A DNA stretch of 6,683 bases, taken from contig CAMDKT010000335.1 in assembly GCA_945900935.1 (NCBI GenBank), positions 1-6,683 on the forward strand, written 5' to 3'. This DNA is from Candidatus Sulfopaludibacter sp. SbA3 (GTDB taxonomy: Bacteria; Acidobacteriota; Terriglobia; Bryobacterales; Bryobacteraceae). The translations under genes were made by a program, and so were the position numbers. This document shows, in pieces, positions 1 to 5,726 of this stretch (the first letter of the stretch is position 1; the number at the start of each line of letters is the position of its first letter). The notes beneath the pieces are model-generated. The model searched no databases. It was not told the DNA's origin and was given only the letters and a program-made list of their open reading frames with translations.

Positions 1-21
1 GGCTTACAGTTCCGCCAGTGC

Positions 22-27
22 TAAAAT
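22..27 (+). promoter_or_regulatory. possible -10 element for the DUF721-gatCA-sod operon
   Basis: TAAAAT at 22-27 matches the bacterial -10 consensus at five of six positions and lies 21 nt before the ATG at 49, so transcription could start near 34. A -35 box at normal spacing would fall at or before the first base of the window and cannot be judged. The rest of 1-48 shows nothing recognisable. This is a weak call that rests on one hexamer. Confidence 0.3.
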
Positions 28-48
28 CGAGAATCTCCCAATACCGTC

Positions 49-474
49 ATGCAACGCGCCGCTCGATTGCTTTCGAAGACCAAACTGCAGAGCTTCAGGC
101 TCGCGCCCGAAGAGTTCGCTGAAGCCGTGTGGCCGGCGGTGGTGGGCAACCGGCTGGCGCAGCGGACCGGACAGGTGAAACTGTATGGCCGCAGATTGGT
201 AGTGGATGTGGAGGACGCGTTGTGGCATAAGCAACTCTCGACGATGGTTGGGCAGATTCTGACGAAGCTGCAGATGCTGGCCGGGCCGTCGATGATCGAC
301 TCGCTTGAATTTCGCATTGGCATTCCGCGCCGCGGGCCGCGCGTGGCTCTGCCGTTTATTGACCCCGATGACCGGGCCGACGGCATCGCCGATCCGATTT
401 TTCGACAACTGTATCTGGCCTCGCGCGCCCAGAGTGAACGCGATGAGGCGAAACGGATGAGGATTTCCGCGTGA
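49..474 (+). CDS. DUF721 / DciA-family protein
   Basis: A 141-residue protein of the DUF721 family, which includes DciA, the helicase loader or operator that helps DnaB-type helicase act at replication forks in many bacteria lacking DnaC. The conserved core is visible: VWPAVVGNRLAQRT at residues 27-40 (the family's W-x-x-V-V-G signature), the strand/helix segment LYGRRLVVDVEDALWHKQL around 45-63, and SLEFRIG at 85-91. The C-terminal 50 residues are charged and not conserved in any way I recognise. The protein is cytoplasmic, with no signal peptide or membrane segment. The ATG at 49 is the first start in frame and leaves the core intact; no strong Shine-Dalgarno sequence precedes it. Its stop codon overlaps the gatC start (GTGA, 471-474), suggesting translational coupling. 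Family assignment is firm. The DciA role is known for some members and is only inferred here. Confidence 0.85.
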   Translation: MQRAARLLSKTKLQSFRLAPEEFAEAVWPAVVGNRLAQRTGQVKLYGRRLVVDVEDALWHKQLSTMVGQILTKLQMLAGPSMIDSLEFRIGIPRRGPRVALPFIDPDDRADGIADPIFRQLYLASRAQSERDEAKRMRISA

Positions 475-770
475 AGCTAACTGAAGAACGGGTCCGCTAT
501 GTGGCGGGCTTGGCCAATCTCGCCCTCACCGAAGGCGAGATTCATCAATATGCTCATGATTTGAGCGATATTCTGACACACATCGATAAGTTGAACGAGT
601 TGAACACGGACGGCGTGGAACCAATGGCGCAGGTATTGTTTGACTCGGGCGAGTCGTCGACTTTGCGCGAGGATGAGCCGCATGTTTCCTTGAGCAACGC
701 CGAGGCGACTGGCAACGCGCCGGTTTCGAGCCAGGGCTATTTCAAAGTGCCGCGAGTGATTGAGCGCTAG
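471..770 (+). CDS. gatC: Asp-tRNA(Asn)/Glu-tRNA(Gln) amidotransferase subunit C
   Basis: GatC, 99 residues, is the small subunit of the GatCAB amidotransferase, which converts misacylated Glu-tRNA(Gln) and Asp-tRNA(Asn) to Gln-tRNA(Gln) and Asn-tRNA(Asn). GatC wraps around the GatA-GatB interface and stabilises it. Typical elements are present: the N-terminal helix with VRYVAGLANLALTEGE (8-23), the second helix DLSDILTHIDKLNELNTDGVEPM (30-52, including the near-invariant D-G-V-x-P), LREDEP at 65-70, and the C-terminal YFKVPRVIE (90-98). Length is normal for the family. The start is GTG at 471, overlapping the upstream stop by 4 nt; a purine-rich GGATGAGGA run lies a few bases before it. One base separates its TAG from the gatA ATG, so the two subunits are probably made in step. 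Confidence 0.95.
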   Translation: MKLTEERVRYVAGLANLALTEGEIHQYAHDLSDILTHIDKLNELNTDGVEPMAQVLFDSGESSTLREDEPHVSLSNAEATGNAPVSSQGYFKVPRVIER

Positions 771-771
771 T

Positions 772-2214
772 ATGGAGATCCCTTCCCTCACCATTGCAGC
801 GGTCCGCCATGGGCTTGCCGAAAAGAAGTTCAGCGCTGTGGAATTGGCCCAGGAGGCGCTGGCCTACGCCAAAGCGGAGAACCCGAAGACGAACGCCTAT
901 TTGACGTTTAGCGAGGACCGGGCGCTGGCGGCGGCTCGCGGCGTTGACGATAGACTCGCTCGCGGCGAGGATCCGGGCGTGCTGGGCGGCGTGCCGGTCG
1001 GCGTGAAGGACGTCATCGTCACGCGCGGCGTGCGAACTACTTGCGGGTCGAAGCTGTTGGAACATTTCATTCCGCCCTACGATGCGACGGCGGTGGAACG
1101 GCTGGAAGCGGTCGGCGGCGTGATCCTGGGCAAGACGAATTGCGATGAGTTCGCGATGGGATCGTCGAACGAAAATTCGGCGTTCGGTCCGGTGCGGAAT
1201 CCGCGGGCGCTGGATCGCGTGCCGGGGGGATCGAGCGGCGGGTCGGCGGCGGTTGTGGCGCAGGGGACGGCGGTGGTTTCGCTGGGTTCCGATACGGGCG
1301 GATCGATCCGCCAGCCGGCGTCATTTTGCGGCTGTGTAGGCGTGACGCCGACCTATGGACGCGTGTCGCGCTACGGGCTGGTGGCGTTTGCGTCGTCGCT
1401 CGATCACATCGGGCCGTTCGCAAAAACGGTAGCCGATTCGGCCACTTTGCTGAGCGCAATTGCGGGGCGCGATCCGCGCGACGCAACCAGCGCAACCCAC
1501 GAAGTGCAGGACTACGCGGCGGCGATGAAGGTCCCTTTGCAGGGTCTGAAAATCGGCTTGCCGAAAGAGTATTTCACGGGTTTGGCGAGCGAAATCGGGG
1601 ACCGCATGCAGGCCGGCATCGAAGTTCTGAAAAAGCAGGGCTGCGAGTTTGTGGATGTCAGCCTGCCCCACACGGAATGGGCCATTGCGGCCTATTACAT
1701 CATTTGCACGGCCGAGGTCAGCGCCAACCTGTCGCGGTTCGACGGCGTGCGATTCACGACGCGCTCGGCGAAGGCGGAGACGCTGATCGATATGTACAGG
1801 AACTCGCGCGGCGAGGGATTTGGCGCGGAGGCAAAGCGGCGCATCATGCTGGGCGCGTATGTGCTGAGCCACGGCTATTACGACGCGTACTACCTGAAAG
1901 CGCAGCGAGTGCGGTCGCTGATCACCCGCGACTTCGCGCAGGCGTTTGAAAAAGTGGACGCGCTGATCACGCCGGTGTCGCCATTTCCAGCGTTCAAATT
2001 GGGCGAGAAAACCAGCGATCCGCTGCAGATGTATTTGAGCGATATCTACACGATCACGGGCAGTTTGGCCGGTATTCCCTGCATGAATGTGCCGTGCGGA
2101 GCGACGGCGGAAGGCCTGCCCGTGGGCATGCAAATCTTGACCAGGCATTTTTCGGAAGACCTGATGTTCCGAATCGCGCATCAATACGAAATTAGCGGCG
2201 GCTTTGTTGCCTGA
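772..2214 (+). CDS. gatA: Asp-tRNA(Asn)/Glu-tRNA(Gln) amidotransferase subunit A (amidase)
   Basis: GatA, 480 residues, is the amidase-signature subunit that hydrolyses glutamine and sends the ammonia to GatB. The Lys-cisSer-Ser catalytic triad is intact: K79 in GVPVGVKD, S154 in the GGSSGGSAA loop, and S178 in GSDTGGSIRQPA. These numbers match the positions I recall for well-studied GatA proteins, which supports the ATG at 772 over an in-frame TTG at 760 inside gatC. The C-terminal glutaminase-domain motif GLPVGMQIL is also present. The protein ends soon after HQYE, a few residues earlier than many homologues; this trims only the variable tail. It is cytoplasmic. No gatB follows (sod does), so GatB must be encoded elsewhere, which is common. 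The enzyme implies that this organism makes at least one of Gln-tRNA or Asn-tRNA indirectly. Confidence 0.97.
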   Translation: MEIPSLTIAAVRHGLAEKKFSAVELAQEALAYAKAENPKTNAYLTFSEDRALAAARGVDDRLARGEDPGVLGGVPVGVKDVIVTRGVRTTCGSKLLEHFIPPYDATAVERLEAVGGVILGKTNCDEFAMGSSNENSAFGPVRNPRALDRVPGGSSGGSAAVVAQGTAVVSLGSDTGGSIRQPASFCGCVGVTPTYGRVSRYGLVAFASSLDHIGPFAKTVADSATLLSAIAGRDPRDATSATHEVQDYAAAMKVPLQGLKIGLPKEYFTGLASEIGDRMQAGIEVLKKQGCEFVDVSLPHTEWAIAAYYIICTAEVSANLSRFDGVRFTTRSAKAETLIDMYRNSRGEGFGAEAKRRIMLGAYVLSHGYYDAYYLKAQRVRSLITRDFAQAFEKVDALITPVSPFPAFKLGEKTSDPLQMYLSDIYTITGSLAGIPCMNVPCGATAEGLPVGMQILTRHFSEDLMFRIAHQYEISGGFVA

Positions 2215-2233
2215 AGTCGCATCTAACGAACTC

Positions 2234-2240
2234 AAGGAGA
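2234..2240 (+). promoter_or_regulatory. Shine-Dalgarno site that fixes the sod start
   Basis: AAGGAGA at 2234-2240 sits 8 nt before the ATG at 2249. The reading frame is open back to 2204, but only the 2249 start has this site and gives a normal Fe/Mn-SOD N-terminus, so the 15 upstream codons are rejected. Confidence 0.85.
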
Positions 2241-2248
2241 GAACGATA

Positions 2249-2884
2249 ATGGCTTTTGCACTTCCCGAACTGGCCTACGCGAACAACGCGCTGGTGCCCT
2301 ACATTGATGAATTGACGATGGAGATCCATCGCGGCCGTCACCACAATGCGTACGTGACGAACCTGAATAACGCGGTGAACGGCGATGCCGCGCTGGAAGG
2401 AAAGACGCTGGAAGAACTGCTGGCGGACAATCTGGCCATCGTGCCGGACGCCAAGAAAGCGGCGGTTCGCAACAATGGCGGCGGCCATTTCAATCACTCG
2501 CTGTTCTGGCTGATCATGGCGCCGAACGGGCAGGGCGGCGGCGGTGAGCCGATCGGACAATTGGCCGATGCGATCAACGCGACGTTTGGCAGCTTCGACA
2601 ATTGCAAGGCGCAGTTCAAGGCAGCCGCTATCGGGCGGTTCGGCTCCGGCTGGGCGTGGCTGGCGAAGAAGGCCGACGGGACGCTGGAGATCTATTCGAC
2701 GCCGAATCAGGACACGCCATTGATGGACGGCAAGACCGCCATCATCGGGATTGACGTTTGGGAGCACGCTTACTATCTGCAGTATCAGAATGTGCGGCCG
2801 GGTTACGTCGACAACTGGTGGAACGTGGTGAATTGGAATACGGCGGAAGCCATTTTCAACGGCGCGGTTACGCTGACGTTCTAG
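2249..2884 (+). CDS. sodA: superoxide dismutase, Fe/Mn family, probably Mn-dependent
   Basis: A 211-residue cytoplasmic superoxide dismutase of the Fe/Mn family, converting superoxide to oxygen and hydrogen peroxide. All four metal ligands are present: H27 (MEIHRGRHHNAY), H83 (NHSLFW), D169 and H173 (DVWEHAYY). Second-shell residues H31 and Y35 and the WxxVxW segment near the C-terminus are also present. GGGH before NHSLFW and Q154 in the TPNQDTPLM segment follow the manganese pattern (Gly near residue 77 and Gln near residue 146 in the E. coli Mn enzyme) rather than the iron pattern; this is a sequence-based prediction. The common HH after MEI is HR here, at a position that is not a ligand. 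The gene starts 34 nt after gatA, with no visible terminator between, so it may share that transcript. Its 3' end overlaps the convergent glycosyltransferase gene by 17 bp. Confidence 0.96.
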   Translation: MAFALPELAYANNALVPYIDELTMEIHRGRHHNAYVTNLNNAVNGDAALEGKTLEELLADNLAIVPDAKKAAVRNNGGGHFNHSLFWLIMAPNGQGGGGEPIGQLADAINATFGSFDNCKAQFKAAAIGRFGSGWAWLAKKADGTLEIYSTPNQDTPLMDGKTAIIGIDVWEHAYYLQYQNVRPGYVDNWWNVVNWNTAEAIFNGAVTLTF

Positions 2885-3659
2885 TCCGTAGCGCATTCCA
2901 CAAGTACAGATAAATCGCCAGCGGCGCAAACAGCGTCGCTGGCCCTCTGTACCAGGGAAACAGAATCACCGACGGCAGCAGGCCAAAGATCATTGCCTGC
3001 CGGGTATAGCCGGACAGGATCAACAGCGCCAGCATCGGCAGCCAGGACGCCAGAAGCAGCGCGGCCAGCACCGACGGCAGCGAGAAACGAATCGGCTCAA
3101 AGCCGTGCGGACGAATAGATCCCATGTCCTCCGCTCGCGTCATGCGCGCGCGAACGCCGCTTGCGGTTCCCATTTGCAGATAGACCTGACGCTTCACCAA
3201 AAGGCACGGCGCGTTCGCCGGTAGCGCTTTTTCCCCGGTGAAACGAAGCGCCAGCCCATACGGCAGCAGGATTTTCTCCGACAGTGTCGTCGCCTCCTGC
3301 CGCAGCAGCACGCCCACCGTTTCGAGATTTTCATCGACGGCGTACTGCATCAAGGAGGGCAGGAAAACGCGAGCATACTGCGTGCGGGCGTCAACGAAGA
3401 GCAGCCACTCGGCCTCAGGCGTCCGCCGTGCGATTTCCGCGGCGCGATCTTCCGAGTGATCATCGACCAGGACCACCATGTCTTCCGGAAATGATTGCAG
3501 GACGCGCTCGTTCCGCTCCGGCACGATGATGGCAACTTCCCCAAATTGCGCCCCCGAGGCATACGGAATTTTCGGCAGCCGTTCATAATGAAAACGCGCC
3601 TTACGCAATAACAGAAGGATTCCAATGGCGACAGCGATGGCGACGGTAAGGATAGGCAT
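2868..3659 (-). CDS. short, degenerate family-2 glycosyltransferase-like membrane protein
   Basis: A 263-residue protein with an N-terminal membrane anchor (about 2-19), a reduced GT-A glycosyltransferase domain, and a hydrophobic C-terminus with two or three membrane segments (about 196-255). Recognisable GT2 pieces, in order, are VAIIVPERNER (42-52), VVLVDDHSED (62-71), LLFVDARTQ (86-94, where the DxD motif should be), and CLLVKR...VRARMTRAEDM. The last pattern recalls CruC/HpnB-type glucosyltransferases of carotenoid or hopanoid pathways. Compared with those roughly 370-residue proteins, the helix after the first strand, the stretch before DxD, and the part between the ED motif and the membrane segments are all shortened or absent. 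DxD reads DAR. It may be inactive or divergent; substrate unknown. ATG at 3659 is the first start after an in-frame stop; its Shine-Dalgarno is weak. Composition resembles the neighbouring genes. Confidence 0.75.
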   Translation of the reverse strand: MPILTVAIAVAIGILLLLRKARFHYERLPKIPYASGAQFGEVAIIVPERNERVLQSFPEDMVVLVDDHSEDRAAEIARRTPEAEWLLFVDARTQYARVFLPSLMQYAVDENLETVGVLLRQEATTLSEKILLPYGLALRFTGEKALPANAPCLLVKRQVYLQMGTASGVRARMTRAEDMGSIRPHGFEPIRFSLPSVLAALLLASWLPMLALLILSGYTRQAMIFGLLPSVILFPWYRGPATLFAPLAIYLYLWNALRTRTSA

Positions 3660-3677
3660 TCTTTACTTTACGCAAGG

Positions 3678-3707
3678 TTGCAACGGAAGCGCATCTTCAT
3701 GCATCCT
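3678..3707 (+). promoter_or_regulatory. weak candidate promoter for the riboswitch-htpX-terC transcript
   Basis: A promoter is required between the divergent glycosyltransferase start (3659) and the aptamer (from about 3716). The best sigma-70-like pair I can see is TTGCAA (3678-3683) and CATCCT (3702-3707) with an 18-nt spacer, which would start transcription at about 3714, immediately before the aptamer. The -10 match is poor (three of six), so position supports it more than sequence does. Confidence 0.25.
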
Positions 3708-3715
3708 AGTAGTGA

Positions 3716-3837
3716 CACTAAAGGGGAGTAGATCACTCTTCCGGCAGCCCGTCAATACGGTTCGTCCTGTTCCTCAAGACCCAGGACGCGCCCGGGCCTC
3801 GGCGTGACACACAGTTCACGGATCAAGACCTTTTGTG
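3716..3837 (+). ncRNA. yybP-ykoY manganese riboswitch aptamer
   Basis: The conserved blocks of the yybP-ykoY (Mn2+) riboswitch occur in order: AAAGGGGAGTAG (3720-3731), CGTCAATACG (3750-3759), and ATCAAGACCTTTT (3822-3834). Helices support them. Outer P1 pairs CACTAAAGG (3716-3724) with CCTTTTGTG (3829-3837), 8 of 9 pairs. The L1 internal loop follows, then GATC (3731-3734) pairs with GATC (3821-3824). The L3-bearing arm ends in a perfect 7-bp stem, CGTCCTG (3763-3769) with CAGGACG (3782-3788). A further arm pairs CGTGA (3803-3807) with TCACG (3816-3820). In this class, Mn2+ bridges L1 and L3 and stabilises P1, usually switching expression on. The downstream operon contains terC, a classic target. 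The stretch 3735-3746 does not form an obvious extra hairpin, so the junction may be three-way. The riboswitch class is secure from sequence; ligand response is known for the family but untested here. Confidence 0.9.
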
Positions 3838-3881
3838 CCAACCGCTTTGCTCCCGGCAAAGCAGTTGACGCAAAAGGTCTT
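3825..3881 (+). promoter_or_regulatory. expression platform: long hairpin competing with riboswitch P1
   Basis: Two 26-nt arms (3825-3850 and 3856-3881) around a 5-nt loop form an imperfect inverted repeat, 23 of 26 positions complementary; one of the other three is a G-U pair in RNA. The left arm begins with AAGACCTTTTGTG, the 3' strand of L1/P1 in the aptamer, so this hairpin and P1 cannot form together. The inner part (3839-3850 with 3856-3867) can remain in either state. No U-tract follows the right arm (TCGCACG), so it is not a canonical intrinsic terminator. The freed 3877-3882 could also pair weakly with GGAGAC (3892-3897) at the Shine-Dalgarno site. Mutual exclusivity is visible in the sequence; the mechanism and the sign of control are not settled. 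Confidence 0.75.
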
Positions 3882-3889
3882 TCGCACGT

Positions 3890-3896
3890 AAGGAGA
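3890..3896 (+). promoter_or_regulatory. Shine-Dalgarno site of htpX beside the expression platform
   Basis: AAGGAGA at 3890-3896 lies 10 nt before the htpX ATG and 8 nt after the right arm of the switching hairpin. This is close enough for the RNA fold to affect ribosome access. Confidence 0.8.
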
Positions 3897-3906
3897 CAAC
3901 AAAACC

Positions 3907-4743
3907 ATGAACAGCCTGAAAACCTATCTACTGCTCGCCGCGCTCACCAGCCTGCTCCTCCTCGTCGGCCAGGCCATCGGCGGCCCCTCCGGTCTGCTGC
4001 TCGCCCTCACCTTCGCCGTCGTCATGAATGTCGGCTCCTATTGGTTTTCCGACACCATCGTCCTCCGTATGCACGGCGCGCGGGAGATCACCTCAGCCGA
4101 TTCGCCGGAGATCTTCGCCATGGTCCAGCGCCTCGTCCAAAAGGCCAATATCCCCATGCCAAAGCTTTACGTCATCCCTGACGATTCCCCCAACGCCTTC
4201 GCCACCGGCCGCAGCCCCGCCAAAGGCGCAGTCGCCGTGACGGAGGGCCTCCTGAAACTCTTGAGCAGAGACGAACTCGAAGGCGTCATCGCTCATGAAC
4301 TCGGCCACATCGCCCACCGCGACACGCTCATCATGACCGTCTCCGCCACCATCGCCGGCACGCTGAGCGCCCTCGGCAATATGGCCATGTGGAGCGCCAT
4401 GTTTGGCGGCCGTTCCCACGACGAGGAAGAGGGCAGCCATCCCATCGCCATGATCGTCAGCGCCATCGTCGCCCCCTTCGCCGCCATGCTCATTCAAATG
4501 GCCATCTCCCGGTCGCGGGAGTTCCTCGCCGATGAAGCCGCGGCCAACTATTCCGGCAAACCCTGGGCACTGGCCGCCGCCTTGCGTAAAATTGAAACGT
4601 GGAGCCACCGCATTCCCATGGAATCGGGATCCCCCGCCACCGCGCACATGTATATTTCCAATCCCTTCTCCGGCGGCATGGCCAGCCTCTTCAGCACGCA
4701 TCCGCCCACCGCTGATCGCATTGCCCGGCTGGAGCAAATGTGA
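3907..4743 (+). CDS. htpX: HtpX, membrane zinc metalloprotease (M48B)
   Basis: HtpX, 278 residues, is an inner-membrane zinc protease that degrades misfolded membrane proteins, acting alongside FtsH in species where it has been studied. Two N-terminal membrane segments (about 5-22 and 27-46) precede the catalytic domain facing the cytoplasm. HELGH (130-134) supplies H130, catalytic E131 and H134. E205 in the SRSREFLADE stretch is the likely third zinc ligand. Two further hydrophobic segments lie between (about 141-163 and 179-200). The C-terminal FSTHPPTADRIARLE is typical. Length is normal and no key residue is missing. It is the first gene after the manganese riboswitch, with its own Shine-Dalgarno, and its stop overlaps the terC GTG. 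HtpX is often a heat or envelope-stress gene; control by manganese would be unusual. Third codon positions are rich in C, unlike gatA. Confidence 0.96.
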   Translation: MNSLKTYLLLAALTSLLLLVGQAIGGPSGLLLALTFAVVMNVGSYWFSDTIVLRMHGAREITSADSPEIFAMVQRLVQKANIPMPKLYVIPDDSPNAFATGRSPAKGAVAVTEGLLKLLSRDELEGVIAHELGHIAHRDTLIMTVSATIAGTLSALGNMAMWSAMFGGRSHDEEEGSHPIAMIVSAIVAPFAAMLIQMAISRSREFLADEAAANYSGKPWALAAALRKIETWSHRIPMESGSPATAHMYISNPFSGGMASLFSTHPPTADRIARLEQM

Positions 4744-5726
4744 CGGCTGACGCCGTTCTGTTCCCCTTCGAACAGTATTGGTGGTTCTATCTCGCCTTCA
4801 CCGCGGGCGTCTTATTGCTGCTCGTCATCGATCTCGGCCTGTTCCATCGCAAGGCCCACACCGTCTCCTTCGCCGAAGCCGGGACGTGGGTCTTCGTGTG
4901 GGTGGCGCTGGCCTTGCTCTTCTGCTACGGGCTCTACAGTTACACGCTTACAATAGCCCCGGACTCCGCCCGCCAGGTCGCGCTCGAATTCCTCACCGGA
5001 TACGTTCTCGAAGAATCGCTCAGCGTCGACAACATGTTCGTCTTTGTCGTCGTCTTCGGCTTCTTCGGCATCCCCCAACAATTCCAGCACCGCGTGCTCT
5101 TCTACGGCATCCTCGGGGCATTGATCTTCCGCGCCATCTTCATCGCGCTGGGCTCGGCGCTCCTCCATTTTCAATGGATGATCTTCGTCTTCGGCGCCAT
5201 CCTTATCCTCACCGGCATCAAGATGATGTTCGGCGGCGGCGGAGCCATAGACCCCAATAACAATCGCATTCTGCGCATCGTCAAGCGGTTCATTCCCATA
5301 ACGGATTCCCTCCACGGACCCCGCTTCTTCGTCTCCATAAACGGCAAACTCTTCGGCACGCCGCTACTCCTCTGCCTGATCTTCCTCGAACTCACCGACA
5401 TCCTCTTCGCCGTCGATTCCGTCCCCGCCATCTTCGGCGTCACCAGCGAACCGCTGATCGTTTTCACGTCCAATATTTTCGCCATTCTCGGCCTGCGCAG
5501 CCTGTTCTTCCTGCTCGCCGGCGCCGTGCATTTATTCCATCTTTTGAAGTACGGGCTCTCGACGGTGTTGATCTTCGTCGGCCTGAAGATGGTCTGGTTG
5601 AACAAACTCTTCGATGGCCACTTTCCCATCGCGTTGTCACTCGCCATCATTCTCGGCGTCATCGGGGCGTCTATCGGCCTTTCGCTGTTATTCCCGAAAA
5701 AGCCCGACGAAGAACTGGCGGCCTAA
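4740..5726 (+). CDS. terC: TerC/Alx-family membrane protein, probable manganese transporter
   Basis: A 328-residue polytopic membrane protein of the TerC/Alx family, with roughly eight or nine hydrophobic segments from residue 13 to 318. Signature regions are ESLSVDNMFVF (92-102, with D97 and N98) and LELTDILFAVDSVPA (216-230, with E217, D220 and D226). These acidic membrane residues are the expected metal-binding positions. Known relatives export manganese (E. coli Alx) or are linked to supplying manganese to exported enzymes (Bacillus TerC proteins); the family name comes from tellurite resistance. The GTG start at 4740 overlaps the htpX stop (GTGA), and no other plausible start precedes the first membrane segment, so translation is probably coupled. 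With the upstream Mn2+ riboswitch, a role in manganese efflux or allocation is well supported. The 3' end overlaps the convergent sigma gene by 4 nt. Confidence 0.95.
   Translation: MTADAVLFPFEQYWWFYLAFTAGVLLLLVIDLGLFHRKAHTVSFAEAGTWVFVWVALALLFCYGLYSYTLTIAPDSARQVALEFLTGYVLEESLSVDNMFVFVVVFGFFGIPQQFQHRVLFYGILGALIFRAIFIALGSALLHFQWMIFVFGAILILTGIKMMFGGGGAIDPNNNRILRIVKRFIPITDSLHGPRFFVSINGKLFGTPLLLCLIFLELTDILFAVDSVPAIFGVTSEPLIVFTSNIFAILGLRSLFFLLAGAVHLFHLLKYGLSTVLIFVGLKMVWLNKLFDGHFPIALSLAIILGVIGASIGLSLLFPKKPDEELAA

Noticed and set aside
1321..2235. Long minus-strand open frame of about 300 codons opposite gatA
   Set aside because: It is antisense to a fully convincing gatA, has no recognisable domain, and reflects GC-rich codon use; composition is typical of shadow frames.
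2204..2248. Upstream in-frame extension of sod by 15 codons
   Set aside because: The extension is unlike any SOD N-terminus, overlaps the gatA end, and contains the strong AAGGAGA site that serves the ATG at 2249.
3710..3720. Perfect palindrome TAGTGACACTA as a repressor operator
   Set aside because: Its right half (CACTA) is the 5' strand of riboswitch helix P1, which explains it adequately; no regulator gene or second copy is seen nearby.
3825..3881. Long inverted repeat as a mobile miniature element or standard intrinsic terminator
   Set aside because: The left arm is part of the conserved riboswitch core, so a regulatory origin fits better; the lack of a U-tract argues against a simple terminator.
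3625..4181. Two plus-strand frames (3625-3807 and 3804-4181) across the htpX leader
   Set aside because: They run through the riboswitch and the htpX coding region in other frames, and neither has protein-like composition or a ribosome site.
4093..5315. Minus-strand open frames of 160-215 codons opposite htpX and terC
   Set aside because: They are low-complexity, Gly/Glu/Asp-rich shadow translations of genes with intact catalytic motifs on the plus strand.
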